NCBI RefSeq assembly: GCF_009835145.1
Contig: NZ_APKE01000033.1
Coordinates: 1-64,000, forward strand
Source of the DNA: Profundibacterium mesophilum KAUST100406-0324
GTDB taxonomy: Bacteria; Pseudomonadota; Alphaproteobacteria; Rhodobacterales; Rhodobacteraceae
Length of the DNA stretch: 64,000 bases
Reading direction: 5' to 3'
A model generated the notes under the pieces. The model had not been told where the DNA came from, ran no database searches, and saw nothing but the letters and a program-made list of their open reading frames with translations. Positions within the stretch are counted from its first letter, which is position 1, and each line of letters opens with the position of its first letter. Below, piece after piece: positions 1 to 8,486 of this stretch. The translations under genes and the position numbers were made by a program.

Positions 1-1
1 C

Positions 2-723
2 AACTGGGAGGATAACGGCGGGACCGGCGCGCTGCTGACCTATTCCGACGACTACGTGGCCTTCGTGCTGCAAGGCGTGCCGACGCGTTGGCAGAAGGTG
101 TTCGACGAGGCGGCGGCGGCGCGCGACCGGATCAACGCGCAGCGCGGCCCCGGCGGGGTGCAGGTCGAACTGGCGGGCTATGAGCAGAACCACACGACGC
201 CGAAACTGCCGAGCTCGGGTGATAGCGAAGCCGCGATTGCAGAGCAGGAACGCACCTGGGCGGCGAAGGGGGTGCAACACGCGATCGTTGACCAGTTCTG
301 CGCCTATGCGGCGAATGGCGGAAAGCTCCAGAACTTCTTCGTGTTCGGCGCCGGCACGACATGGAACTCGCACGGTGCTCCGGGGCGCGGCGGGGTGCGG
401 GCCTCTTTCCAGTGGCTCGGCCTCATCAACCGCGAAGTGATGCAGGACGTGGATGCCACGCGCGCGCTCAAGGTGGCGAAGGCCGACATTCTGAGCGACG
501 GGGCGACCTATCCGGGCGTGCCGCAGGTGGCGTGCTACTTCTTCCGCAAGGGCGCCAAGCTGGGCATCCCAAGTGGACGATGGCGGGGGGCTTTGCTGAC
601 CACAACTCGACGGCGGCGACGGCGAACGCGCTCGCGCTTCAGAGCGCGGCGATCACCGGGCCGCTCAACGTCATCGAAACGAGCCTGCCGCCCGGCGATT
701 GCCAGATGTTCATCCTGACGTGA
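2..723 (+). pseudogene. 3' end of an unrecognised gene with an apparent -1 frameshift
   Basis: The reading frame enters from the left edge, so the true start lies outside the window. Frame 2 reads as a plausible globular protein (motif NSHGAPGRGG) up to about base 567. After that it becomes an arginine-rich, out-of-frame-looking tail that stops at 718. From about 568 frame 1 takes over with a sensible continuation (PKWTMAGGFADHNS, then a run ending CQMFILT) and stops at 721-723. The switch falls in the short C run at 568-570, as if one C had been lost. Either the gene is broken or one base is missing from the assembly. I do not recognise the family; no signal peptide or catalytic motif is identifiable in this part. 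A stop-proximal hairpin follows at 741-771. Confidence 0.5.
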
Positions 724-740
724 GGGACGCGGGTGTGAGG

Positions 741-771
741 GCGGGGTGCTCTGATCGCAGGGGCACCCCGC
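741..771 (+). terminator. Hairpin downstream of the broken gene
   Basis: A 9-bp perfect stem (741-749 with 763-771, arms GCGGGGTGC/GCACCCCGC) starts 17 bases after the stop of the preceding gene. There is no T run after it, so termination is inferred from position and stem only. Confidence 0.4.
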
Positions 772-995
772 GCGATTGAAGCCGCCATGCGGGGAGCTGA
801 CGCTCGATGGGCGCGGCCTTTCAAACCCGCCTTCGCAAGTGGCCTCGTGGCGCGGAGAGGCGGGATATGATCGTCTCCGCTCCGCGCCGGATATAGCTCA
901 AGGAAAATACGGCGGCAGGGCGCGAAGCCGCTTGACGCGCCCGCGCGCCGCCCATAGAACGCCCCCACGTTCAGGGTATCCTGGACGGGCAGCGG

Positions 996-1072
996 GCGGT
1001 TGTAGCTCAGTTGGTTAGAGTACCGGCCTGTCACGCCGGGGGTCGCGGGTTCGAGCCCCGTCAACCGCGCCA
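996..1072 (+). tRNA. tRNA-Asp (GTC), copy 1
   Basis: A complete cloverleaf of 77 bases including an encoded CCA end. Acceptor stem GCGGTTG pairs with CAACCGC; the anticodon stem CCGGC/GCCGG flanks the loop with anticodon GTC at 1030-1032; the T loop is TTCGAGC. The discriminator base is G73, as expected for tRNA-Asp. An identical second copy begins 111 bases downstream. Confidence 0.97.
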
Positions 1073-1106
1073 CCGCTTGCCCGTTAGGACGTCCTGCGTG
1101 AAATGC

Positions 1107-1183
1107 GCGGTTGTAGCTCAGTTGGTTAGAGTACCGGCCTGTCACGCCGGGGGTCGCGGGTTCGAGCCCCGTCAACCGCGCCA
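1107..1183 (+). tRNA. tRNA-Asp (GTC), copy 2
   Basis: Base-for-base identical to the copy at 996-1072 over all 77 positions, including the CCA end; the 34-base spacer between them is unrelated to the tRNA. The pair is probably transcribed together. Confidence 0.97.
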
Positions 1184-1403
1184 TTTTCACCCTGTTATCC
1201 AAGAGAAACGAAGTGGCCGTCGCGCATTCCCGGTGGGTGGGTGCGCGTTCATGGATCCAAGCAGTCGGATCGGCAGGGCATGCAAGGGCTGGGCTGTATT
1301 CGTGCCGCGATCCGGGACCCGAAATCCGTGCTCGGAGTTCGTCCGATTTCCCAGGTTCGGCCTGTAGGTCGCTGATATAAATAATTTATCGTCAAATAGC
1401 GTA

Positions 1404-1432
1404 CGCGCCGCCGGAGTGGCCCCGGCGGCGCG
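1404..1432 (-). terminator. Strong hairpin after the iron-binding protein gene
   Basis: An 11-bp perfect GC stem (1404-1414 with 1422-1432) with a 7-base loop lies 9 bases beyond the stop codon at 1442 of the minus-strand gene. The following bases on that strand are AT-rich but carry no clean T run. It is symmetric and could also block read-through from the tRNA side. Confidence 0.6.
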
Positions 1433-1441
1433 TCTTGGTTG

Positions 1442-2446
1442 TTATCCGTCGAAATCGACGCGATCCATCAGCTTGAGCGCCTCGGCGCGATATTCGGCGA
1501 TGGATTGCAGGTTGGTCTCGTCCGGGGTGATCTCGCCCCAGCTCTGGACCAATTCGGACGCCTGCGTGTCGGGACCGGCGGGATACTCGTTGACCACCTC
1601 GGCATAGATCTGCTGCGCTTCGGGGGAGGCCAGGTATTCCATGAAGGACAGTGCCTCTTCACGGTTGGGCGCCGAGTTGGTCATGGCCACGCCGGAGACG
1701 TTGACATGGGTGCCGCCACCATCCTCGAAGGTCGGGAACTCGATGCGCACCGAGTTGGCCCATTCCGTCTGCTCGGGATCGGCCAGCATGGCACCCATGT
1801 AGTAGGTGTTGCCGAGGCTGATATCGCATTCCCCGGCCCAGATCGCCTTGACCTGTGCACGGTCGTTGCCCTCGGGCTCGCGCGCCAGGTTGGCTTTCAG
1901 CCCGCGCGCCCATTCCTCGGTCGCTTCGATGCCATCATGGGCGATCATCGCGGCGACGAGGCCGAGCGTATAGTCATGCGTGCCGGAGCGGGTGCAGATG
2001 CGGCCTTTCCACTTCGGATCGGCAAGGTCCTCGTAGGTGGTGATCTCGCCTTCGGCGACGCGATCCTTCGAGGCATAGACGATGCGGGCGCGGTAGGTCA
2101 CGCCGAACCAGTGGCCTTCGGGATCGCGAAGGGCGGCGGGGATGTTCTCGTCGAGGATGTCGGAGGAGACGGCCTGCGTCACACCGGCTTCCTTGGCTTC
2201 GGACAGGCGCGCGATGTCAACGGTGAGGATGATGTCCGCGGGGGAGCGGGCGCCCTCGGCCGTAAGGCGTTCGGTCAGGCCCTTGTCGATATAGGCGACA
2301 TTGGTCTCGATCCCGGTCTTGTCGGTAAAGCCGTCGAGAAGGGGCTGGATCAATTCGGGCTGACGGTAGGAATAGATATTGATCTCCGCCATGGCCGGCA
2401 ATGCGGTTCCGGCGAGAAGAGCGGCGGCAAGGATCGAACGTGTCAT
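1442..2446 (-). CDS. Periplasmic Fe(3+)-binding protein of an ABC transporter (FutA/FbpA type)
   Basis: A 334-residue solute-binding protein. It has a Sec signal peptide (residues 1-20, cut after PAMA) and a mature protein starting EINIYSYR, typical of class II iron-binding proteins. The adjacent tyrosines YY at 215-216 in GNTYYMGAM match the paired tyrosine ligands of FbpA/FutA proteins. It should bind ferric iron in the periplasm and hand it to an inner-membrane permease and ATPase. Neither is encoded next to it: the neighbours are tRNA genes and mazG. It is therefore either an orphan binding protein or works with a distant transporter. The start is supported by CGGAG seven bases upstream. 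A candidate sigma-70 promoter lies just upstream and a hairpin just downstream, so it is probably monocistronic. I could not see a convincing Irr or RirA site. Confidence 0.9.
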   Translation of the reverse strand: MTRSILAAALLAGTALPAMAEINIYSYRQPELIQPLLDGFTDKTGIETNVAYIDKGLTERLTAEGARSPADIILTVDIARLSEAKEAGVTQAVSSDILDENIPAALRDPEGHWFGVTYRARIVYASKDRVAEGEITTYEDLADPKWKGRICTRSGTHDYTLGLVAAMIAHDGIEATEEWARGLKANLAREPEGNDRAQVKAIWAGECDISLGNTYYMGAMLADPEQTEWANSVRIEFPTFEDGGGTHVNVSGVAMTNSAPNREEALSFMEYLASPEAQQIYAEVVNEYPAGPDTQASELVQSWGEITPDETNLQSIAEYRAEALKLMDRVDFDG

Positions 2447-2475
2447 GGATGGCTCCGTTGTTTGTGCTGACGGAG

Positions 2476-2504
2476 GATAAATCCGAGTCTTTTAGTAAGG
2501 TCAA
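2476..2504 (-). promoter_or_regulatory. Candidate sigma-70 promoter of the iron-binding protein gene
   Basis: On the minus strand TTGACC (2504-2499) is followed after exactly 17 bases by TTTATC (2481-2476). The predicted start is about 25 bases upstream of the ATG at 2446. Prediction from sequence only. Confidence 0.4.
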
Positions 2505-2524
2505 TACCCGACAAAATGACTGGG

Positions 2525-3346
2525 CTATTTTTTTTCACGCCGCTTCGCCTCCCTCCACAGATCGTCGAGCGCCGTGATATCCTGCGATGCGACGGTCATG
2601 CCCCGCGCCTCGAGCGCCGTCTCGATATGCGAAAAGCGCCGCGTGAACTTGGCATTGGCATCGCGCAGGGCGGCTTCGGGGTCGACCCCGAGATGGCGTG
2701 AGAGGTTGACCATGGTGAAGAGCATGTCGCCCATCTCCTCGGCGATCTCGCGCGGGCTCACGCCATCGCGCGCCCGGGCAAGCTCTTCCGCCTCCTCGGC
2801 GACCTTGCCGATGACGCCATCGACATCCTCCCAATCGAAGCCCGCCCGTGCCGCGCGCTTTTGCAGCTTCACCGCTCGCATCAGCGCCGGCAGGCCCAGC
2901 GCGACCCCGTCAAGCGCGCCCGTCTCGGCCCGGCTCGCGCGCTCGGCGGCCTTGGCCGTTTCCCAGTCCGCGACCTGCTGCGCGGCACTCTTGTCGCGCC
3001 CCTCGCCGCCGAAGACATGCGGGTGACGCGAGATCATCTTGTCGGTCACGCCCCGCGCCACGGCGTCGAAGTCGAAGCTGCCTTCTTCCTGCGCCATCTG
3101 CGCGTGGTAGACGACCTGCAGCAGCAGATCGCCAAGCTCGCCCTTGAGATCCGTGCGGTCCCCCCGCGCGATCGCGTCGGCCACCTCGTAGGCCTCCTCG
3201 ATCGTATAGGGCGCGATCGATGCGAAATCCTGCTCGAGATCCCACGGGCATCCGCCATCCGGATCGCGCAGCCGTGCCATCACGGCCAGCAGCCGCGCGA
3301 GCCCCTCGGGCGTGTCGAAGATCGGGTCGGCGTCATCTGCCATCAT
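2525..3346 (-). CDS. mazG: Nucleoside triphosphate pyrophosphohydrolase MazG
   Basis: A 273-residue MazG. It hydrolyses NTPs and dNTPs to monophosphate and pyrophosphate, a house-cleaning role. Both tandem MazG domains are present, each with its acidic metal-binding helices: IEEAYEVADAI and GELGDLLLQVVYHA in the N-terminal domain, and EEAEELARA and EEMGDMLFTMVNL in the C-terminal one. The family signature GGCPWD lies near the N-terminus. I place the start at the tandem ATGATG (3346/3343), which follows AGGAG. The frame stays open for another 126 codons upstream, but that stretch is low-quality antisense to the agmatinase gene. It is transcribed away from the agmatinase gene pair, so the two units are divergent. 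Confidence 0.93.
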   Translation of the reverse strand: MMADDADPIFDTPEGLARLLAVMARLRDPDGGCPWDLEQDFASIAPYTIEEAYEVADAIARGDRTDLKGELGDLLLQVVYHAQMAQEEGSFDFDAVARGVTDKMISRHPHVFGGEGRDKSAAQQVADWETAKAAERASRAETGALDGVALGLPALMRAVKLQKRAARAGFDWEDVDGVIGKVAEEAEELARARDGVSPREIAEEMGDMLFTMVNLSRHLGVDPEAALRDANAKFTRRFSHIETALEARGMTVASQDITALDDLWREAKRREKK

Positions 3347-3530
3347 ATCGCTCCTGTGCTGCGCGGACGCCGGGTTGGGGGCCGGGCCGTGATGCGGGAC
3401 GTTATCGGCCCCGCAGCCGCGCCTGTCCATGCCGTGCCTGTCCATGCCGCTCACGGGACATGCGCGGCCCGCTTGCGAGCCGGCGCCCGAGAGGGCAGTC
3501 TGCGCCGGACGCAGCATGAGGAAACCGCCC

Positions 3531-4499
3531 GTGGCACTCGAAGACGCAGCCTCCCAGGTCGATACAGCGATCACCCGCGACGATCCGCGCGGCCTTTCCG
3601 CCGAGAACGCGTTCGGGGGCGTCACATCCTTCCTGCGCCGGCGCCTGACCAAGTCGCTGGAGGGGGTCGATCTCGCGATCACGGGCATCCCGTTCGACCA
3701 GGCCGTCACCAACCGGCCCGGCACGCGCCTGGGGCCGAGGGCGCTGCGCGAGGCCTCCTGCCTGCAGCCATACGATCCGCCCTGGGGCTGGGGCTTCGAT
3801 CCGCTGAGCGAGTTTTCGATCGCCGATCATGGCGACATGGCCTTCGACTACGCGCGCGTCTCCGCCTTCCCCGCGGCGCTGCGGGCGCATATCGGCGGCA
3901 TCCTCGATGCGGGCGCGGGCTGCATCGCGCTTGGCGGCGACCACTCCATCTCCCTGCCGATCCTGCAGGCCCATGCCGAGCGTCACGGCCCGCTCGCCCT
4001 GGTCCAGTTCGACGCGCATGCCGATACCTGGCGCGACGACGATTTCGAGCGGATCGATCACGGAACCATGTTCTACAAGGCGGTGAAGCTCGGGGTGATC
4101 GACCCGGCCCGTTCGGTGCAGATCGGTATCCGGACGGAGAATCCCGACACGCTCGGCATTCACCAGATCCCCGCCCGCGCGGTTCATGAGAGCACGCCGG
4201 CCGCTGTCGCCGCCAAGGTGCGCGAGATCGTTGGAGACGCGCCGGCCTATCTCACCTTCGACATCGACGCGCTCGATCCGGCCTTCGCGCCGGGCACCGG
4301 AACGCCGGTCTGGGGCGGGCTGGCCAGTTGGCAGGCGGCGGCGATCCTGCGCGACATGGCCGGGATCGACCTCAAGGGTGGCGACGTGGTCGAGGTCTCG
4401 CCGCCCTATGATGCGGGCGGGGCGACGGCGGTGGCGGGCGCGCATGCGGCGATGGAGCTCATATGCCTGTGGTGCTGGACGCGCAGGGCAGGGGCATGA
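3531..4499 (+). CDS. speB: Agmatinase (ureohydrolase family)
   Basis: A 322-residue manganese-dependent ureohydrolase, probably splitting agmatine to putrescine and urea. The metal-binding motifs are intact: GGDHS (135-139), DAHAD (161-165) and DIDALDP (244-250). I chose the GTG at 3531, giving M-A-L-E-D-A, because GAGGA lies eight bases upstream and relatives begin this way. An in-frame ATG at 3516 has no clear binding site. Its last codons overlap the next ureohydrolase gene by ATGA (4496-4499), so the two are translationally coupled. The substrate is inferred from family resemblance; guanidinobutyrate or a related guanidine compound cannot be excluded. Confidence 0.88.
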   Translation: MALEDAASQVDTAITRDDPRGLSAENAFGGVTSFLRRRLTKSLEGVDLAITGIPFDQAVTNRPGTRLGPRALREASCLQPYDPPWGWGFDPLSEFSIADHGDMAFDYARVSAFPAALRAHIGGILDAGAGCIALGGDHSISLPILQAHAERHGPLALVQFDAHADTWRDDDFERIDHGTMFYKAVKLGVIDPARSVQIGIRTENPDTLGIHQIPARAVHESTPAAVAAKVREIVGDAPAYLTFDIDALDPAFAPGTGTPVWGGLASWQAAAILRDMAGIDLKGGDVVEVSPPYDAGGATAVAGAHAAMELICLWCWTRRAGA

Positions 4500-5437
4500 C
4501 CCATCAGCCGGTTTCGGGCAACGATCTGGCGCGTTTTGCCGGGATCCCCAGCTTCATGCGCCTTCCGGTGCATGCGGATGCCGAGGGGCTGGATGCCGCC
4601 TTCGTCGGGGTTCCCATGGATCACGGCACGAGCTGGCGCCCGGGCGCGAGGTTCGGCCCCCAGCAGATCCGCACCCAGTCGGCGATGATCCGTCCCTATG
4701 CCCTGCAGACGGGCGCCGCCCCCTTCGACGGCTTGACCTGTGCCGATATCGGCGATGTCGCGCTCAGCACCTTCGATCTGCGGGCCGCAATCGGTGCGAT
4801 CGAGACGGCCTATGGTGCCATCCTGTCGACCGGCGCGGTGCCGATGACGATGGGGGGCGATCATACCGTGACCCTGCCCATCCTGCGGGCCACGGCCGCC
4901 CGGCACGGCCCCGTGGCGCTCGTGCATGTCGATGCCCATGCCGATGTGAACGACGAGATGTTCGGCGCGCGCGAATGCCATGGCACGGTGTTTCGCAGGG
5001 CATACGAGGAGGGCCTGCTGATCGCGCCGAAGGTCTGGCAGGTGGGCCTGCGCGGCACCGGCTACAGCGCCGGGGATTTCGACGAGCCGCGCGGCTGGGG
5101 CTTCAACCTCGTGACGGCACCCGAGCTGTGGCACAAGAGCCTGACCGGGTTGGGCGAGCACATCCGTGCGCAGATCGGCGCGGCGAAGGTCTATGTCAGC
5201 TTCGACATCGACAGTCTCGATCCCGCCTTCGCGCCCGGCACCGGCACGCCCGAGATCGGCGGGTTGACCGTGCCGCAGGTGCTCGAGCTGATCCGCGCCC
5301 TGCGCGGCCTGCAGATCGTGGGCTGTGATCTGGTCGAGGTGGCGCCGCCCTACGATCCCAGCGGGAACACGGCGCTTCTGGCGGCCAACCTGCTCTTCGA
5401 GCTGCTCTGCATCCTGCCCGGCGTTCCCTATCGCTGA
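4496..5437 (+). CDS. Second ureohydrolase, agmatinase/guanidinobutyrase-like
   Basis: A 313-residue paralogue of the preceding protein in the same arginase/agmatinase fold. It keeps all metal-binding motifs: GGDHT (120-124), DAHAD (146-150) and DIDSLDP (237-243). Its N-terminus is longer and it carries the segment HGTSWRPGARFGP, seen in guanidinobutyrase and guanidinopropionase relatives, so its substrate may differ from that of its neighbour. The start is the ATG overlapping the upstream stop (ATGA) with a purine-rich AGGGCAGGGG before it. An upstream in-frame ATG at 4463 is possible but less likely. Having two active-looking copies fused in one unit suggests complementary guanidine-compound catabolism. 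Confidence 0.82.
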   Translation: MTHQPVSGNDLARFAGIPSFMRLPVHADAEGLDAAFVGVPMDHGTSWRPGARFGPQQIRTQSAMIRPYALQTGAAPFDGLTCADIGDVALSTFDLRAAIGAIETAYGAILSTGAVPMTMGGDHTVTLPILRATAARHGPVALVHVDAHADVNDEMFGARECHGTVFRRAYEEGLLIAPKVWQVGLRGTGYSAGDFDEPRGWGFNLVTAPELWHKSLTGLGEHIRAQIGAAKVYVSFDIDSLDPAFAPGTGTPEIGGLTVPQVLELIRALRGLQIVGCDLVEVAPPYDPSGNTALLAANLLFELLCILPGVPYR

Positions 5438-5469
5438 TCCCCCTGTCTCTTCTGAAAGGTGGCGACACC

Positions 5470-5994
5470 ATGCTGAAATTCCTTGGCCTCGCGACCCTTT
5501 TCCTCCTGCTTGCCATTCTGGCGGCCATCGCGCTCGCGATGGTGTTGATCCGCCTGGCCGGCTCGGAGGCGTCGCGCTGGCATGTCGATCCGGCCCTGGC
5601 CGCGAGCGGGCGCGAGGGGGGGTGGACGCTGCGGCCCGAGGGGGGCGATGCGGTGGGACCGCGCGCCCGCGCGGCGCCCGAGGCGCTGCTGCGCATGCTT
5701 GACGAGATCGCGCTCGAAGAGCCGCGCACCCGGCGCCTTGCCGGCAGTCCCGGCGAGGGGCGCATCACCTATGTCACGCGCAGCCTGCTTTTCGGGTTTC
5801 CGGATTATACGACCGTGGCCGCTGTTCCGCACCCGGATGGCGGACACACGGTCCTGCTCGATGGACGCCTGCGCTTCGGCAAGTCCGATCTTGGCGTCAA
5901 CCGGGCGCGCGCCAAGCGCTGGATGGAGCGGCTTCGGACGCGTCTGGCGCGCGAGGGAACGCTTGCGGAGCCGGGGCCGGACGGCGCGCGCTGA
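5470..5994 (+). CDS. DUF1499 family membrane-anchored protein
   Basis: A 174-residue protein with one N-terminal hydrophobic helix (about residues 3-28), likely a membrane anchor or uncleaved signal. The C-terminal half carries the DUF1499 pattern, including FPDYTTVAAV and RFGKSDLGVNRAR. The family has no established biochemical function. It starts 32 bases after the second ureohydrolase with GAAAGGTGG upstream and may share that transcript. Its last 98 bases overlap the convergent gene on the other strand. Confidence 0.8.
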   Translation: MLKFLGLATLFLLLAILAAIALAMVLIRLAGSEASRWHVDPALAASGREGGWTLRPEGGDAVGPRARAAPEALLRMLDEIALEEPRTRRLAGSPGEGRITYVTRSLLFGFPDYTTVAAVPHPDGGHTVLLDGRLRFGKSDLGVNRARAKRWMERLRTRLAREGTLAEPGPDGAR

Positions 5995-6310
5995 GGCAGG
6001 CCTCGCCGGTATCGCGCCAGATCGGAACGTTCAGGGCCATTTCGCAATGGGCGATGTAGGCGCGCCCGTCCACCTTGAGGCAGAGGCGCGTCCCGAGGTC
6101 ATGCCGCGCGCCGCGCCGGTCGGTGCAGTAGCATTCGATCACCCGCGGGGGCGGGGCCGCGGCACGCTCCTGCGCTTCGGCGGGTGCCATGTTCAGGGCC
6201 TGCGCGGCGAGCGCGAGAAGGAGCGCGCCCGGCCCCGCCCGCGAGCGGCCCGGCCGGATGGCCGGGCGCTTGCCGCGCCGCCGGTTCGCATGATGCAATG
6301 GATGTTCCAT
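5897..6310 (-). CDS. Small secreted protein with conserved cysteines, function unknown
   Basis: A 137-residue protein. A basic N-terminus is followed by a hydrophobic stretch (GALLLALAAQAL) consistent with a signal peptide. The compact core contains CYCTD, LGTRLCL, AHCEMALN and WRDTGEACL. I recall similar short cysteine-containing exported proteins in Rhodobacteraceae, so I call it real, but no function is known to me. I start it at the ATG at 6310 (MEHPLHH) rather than further upstream. It overlaps the convergent DUF1499 gene by 98 bases; that tail is proline/alanine-rich and may be dispensable. The four to five cysteines suggest periplasmic disulfides. Confidence 0.6.
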   Translation of the reverse strand: MEHPLHHANRRRGKRPAIRPGRSRAGPGALLLALAAQALNMAPAEAQERAAAPPPRVIECYCTDRRGARHDLGTRLCLKVDGRAYIAHCEMALNVPIWRDTGEACLSARRPAPAPQAFPRAPDASEAAPSSAWRAPG

Positions 6311-6369
6311 AACCCACCCTAGCAGCAGGCGGGCCTTGACCAAAGCACCGGCTTGGGCGAAGCACCCTC

Positions 6370-7419
6370 ATGGTTCCCTTGGAAAAACTCGCACAGATCA
6401 CCGAACGCTTCGAATATATCGAGGCCCGGATGGCGCAGGGTGGCGGCGATATCGCGGCGCTCGGGCGCGAATATGCCGAATTGCGTCCCGTCGTGGCGCA
6501 GATCGCCGAATATCGCGGCTTGAGGGAGGCGCTGTCGGAGACCGAGGCGATGCTCGACGATCCGGAAATGCGTGCGCTTGCCGAGGAGGAGCTGTCGCGC
6601 CTGCGTGCGCGCATCCCGCAGGTCGAGGACGCGCTACGCCTGGCGCTCCTGCCGCGAGACGCCGCCGACAGCCGCCCGGCCATTCTCGAGATCCGTCCCG
6701 GCACGGGCGGCGAGGAGGCGGCGCTTTTCGCCGCCGACCTGATGCGCATGTATCAGCGGCACGCCGAGGCGTCCGGATGGCGCTGGGACGTGATCGAGGA
6801 GAGCCTGACCGAGCTTGGCGGCATCCGCGAGCTGGTCGTGGCGATCCGGGGGGAGGGTGTCTTCGCGCGGCTGAAATACGAAAGCGGCGTGCACCGTGTC
6901 CAGCGCGTGCCGAGCACCGAATCGGGGGGGCGTATCCACACCTCGGCCGCCACCGTGGCGGTTTTGCCCGAAGCGCTCGAGGTCGATGTCAAAATTGATC
7001 CCGGTGATCTGCGCATCGACACGATGCGGGCCTCGGGCGCGGGGGGGCAGCATGTGAACACCACCGATTCCGCCGTGCGTATCACCCATGTGCCGACCGG
7101 GATCGTGGTGACCAGCTCCGAAAAGTCGCAGCATCGCAACCGCGAGATCGCGATGGAGGTGCTGCGCACGCGGCTTTTCGACATGGAGCGCAGCCGCATG
7201 GAGGGCGAGCGTTCCGCCGACCGGCGCGCGCAGGTGGGCAGCGGCGATCGCTCCGAGCGGATCAGGACCTACAACTTCCCGCAAGGCCGCCTGACCGATC
7301 ACCGTATCAACCTGACGCTCTACAAGCTCGATCAGGTGATGCAGGGGGACCTTGCCGAGATCATCGACGCGCTGGTCGCCGAGGACCAGGCGGCGCGTCT
7401 CGCCGAGATGGAGCGGTGA
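6370..7419 (+). CDS. prfA: Peptide chain release factor 1
   Basis: A 349-residue class I release factor that ends translation at UAA and UAG. The peptidyl-tRNA-hydrolysing GGQ lies at 225-227 within SGAGGQHVN. The stop-codon-reading tripeptide position holds PST (181-183) in [15 protein letters not shown], a PxT variant of the PAT motif of E. coli RF1. Length and order are normal. The stop overlaps the start of prmC by GTGA, so the factor and the enzyme that methylates its GGQ glutamine are made together, the arrangement also found in enterobacteria. The binding site before the ATG is weak. Confidence 0.97.
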   Translation: MVPLEKLAQITERFEYIEARMAQGGGDIAALGREYAELRPVVAQIAEYRGLREALSETEAMLDDPEMRALAEEELSRLRARIPQVEDALRLALLPRDAADSRPAILEIRPGTGGEEAALFAADLMRMYQRHAEASGWRWDVIEESLTELGGIRELVVAIRGEGVFARLKYESGVHRVQRVPSTESGGRIHTSAATVAVLPEALEVDVKIDPGDLRIDTMRASGAGGQHVNTTDSAVRITHVPTGIVVTSSEKSQHRNREIAMEVLRTRLFDMERSRMEGERSADRRAQVGSGDRSERIRTYNFPQGRLTDHRINLTLYKLDQVMQGDLAEIIDALVAEDQAARLAEMER

Positions 7420-8267
7420 GCGATACGTCCGGCCCGCGCCTGGCGGACCTGCTGCGGGTGGGAGCCGCGCGCCTGCGCGAGGCGGGGATCGATGAGGCAG
7501 GCGGCGACGCGCGCCATCTTTTGGCGGCGGCTGCCGGCATCGCGCGGGACCGTCTGAGCCTGCATCTCGGCGATGGGGCGCCGGAGGGTGCGGATGCGCG
7601 TTTCGCCGCGTTGCTCGCGCGGCGCGCAAACCGCGAGCCCGTCTCGCGTCTTTTGGGGCGGCGGTTCTTCTTCGGGCGCGACTTCGCCGTGACCCCGGAT
7701 GTGCTCGATCCGCGGCCCGAAACCGAGATCCTCGTCGCCGCCGCCCTAGATGGGCCCGTGCAGCAGGTACTCGACCTGGGCACCGGGTCGGGATGCATCC
7801 TCGTGAGCCTTCTTGCCGAGCGGCCGGATGCGCGGGGGACAGGCACCGACCTGAGCGAAGCGGCGCTTGGCGTGGCACGCGGCAATGCCGAGCGGCATGG
7901 CGTCGCGGCGCGCTGCGCCTTTCGGCAGGCGGACTGGCTCGAGGGCATCGAGGGGGCCTATGACACGATCGTGTCGAACCCGCCCTATATCGCGCGGGAC
8001 GAGATGGCGGGGCTCGCCCCCGAAGTGTCGGAGCATGACCCTCACCTGGCGCTGAGCCCCGGCGGCGACGGGCTCGCGGCCTATCGCCGGATCACCGCCG
8101 CGGTGCCCGCGCGTCTTGCACCCGGCGGCCGGCTTTTGGTCGAGATCGGGCCGACGCAGGGGGCGGCCGTGCGCGATCTCTTCGCCGGCGCGGGGTTGAC
8201 GCGGATCGCGGTCCTGCGTGATCTTGATGGCCGCGATAGGGTGGTTTCGGGGCGTCTGACCACCTGA
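7416..8267 (+). CDS. prmC: Release-factor glutamine N5-methyltransferase
   Basis: A 283-residue SAM-dependent enzyme that methylates the GGQ glutamine of RF1 and RF2. The SAM-binding loop LGTGSG is at 121-126 and the catalytic NPPY at 188-191, after an N-terminal helical substrate-binding domain. The start is GTG at 7416, overlapping the prfA stop by four bases, so translation is coupled. A 219-base gap separates it from the next gene. Confidence 0.95.
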   Translation: MSDTSGPRLADLLRVGAARLREAGIDEAGGDARHLLAAAAGIARDRLSLHLGDGAPEGADARFAALLARRANREPVSRLLGRRFFFGRDFAVTPDVLDPRPETEILVAAALDGPVQQVLDLGTGSGCILVSLLAERPDARGTGTDLSEAALGVARGNAERHGVAARCAFRQADWLEGIEGAYDTIVSNPPYIARDEMAGLAPEVSEHDPHLALSPGGDGLAAYRRITAAVPARLAPGGRLLVEIGPTQGAAVRDLFAGAGLTRIAVLRDLDGRDRVVSGRLTT

Positions 8268-8486
8268 AAGGCGCGCTTTTACCGGGCTAGACGCTTGTTT
8301 TGTCAGAAATGCCTTGTCAATTTCGCCGCGCCATGTTCTTACAGGATCAGACAGACGGTGGGACGCAGGACGCGTTCTCCTCAGTCATAGCCCGGAATAT
8401 CGCCGACGACCCGCCTGCGCCGCCTGACGCAAGGCAAACGCCAAGGGTCGCGCAAATGCCATAACAAGGCCGGATACAGCAGCACC

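Noticed and set aside
1-1200. Integrated phage or genomic island at the tRNA-Asp genes
   Set aside because: No integrase, direct repeat of a tRNA 3' end outside the tandem copy, or phage structural gene is recognisable in the window.
639-1202. 187-codon minus-strand frame with a repeated LTGLEPATPGVTGRYSNQLSYN peptide
   Set aside because: The repeated peptide is the antisense translation of the two identical tRNA-Asp genes, a known source of spurious proteins. The same holds for the plus-strand frame at 1011-1367 (HAGGRGFEPRQPRH).
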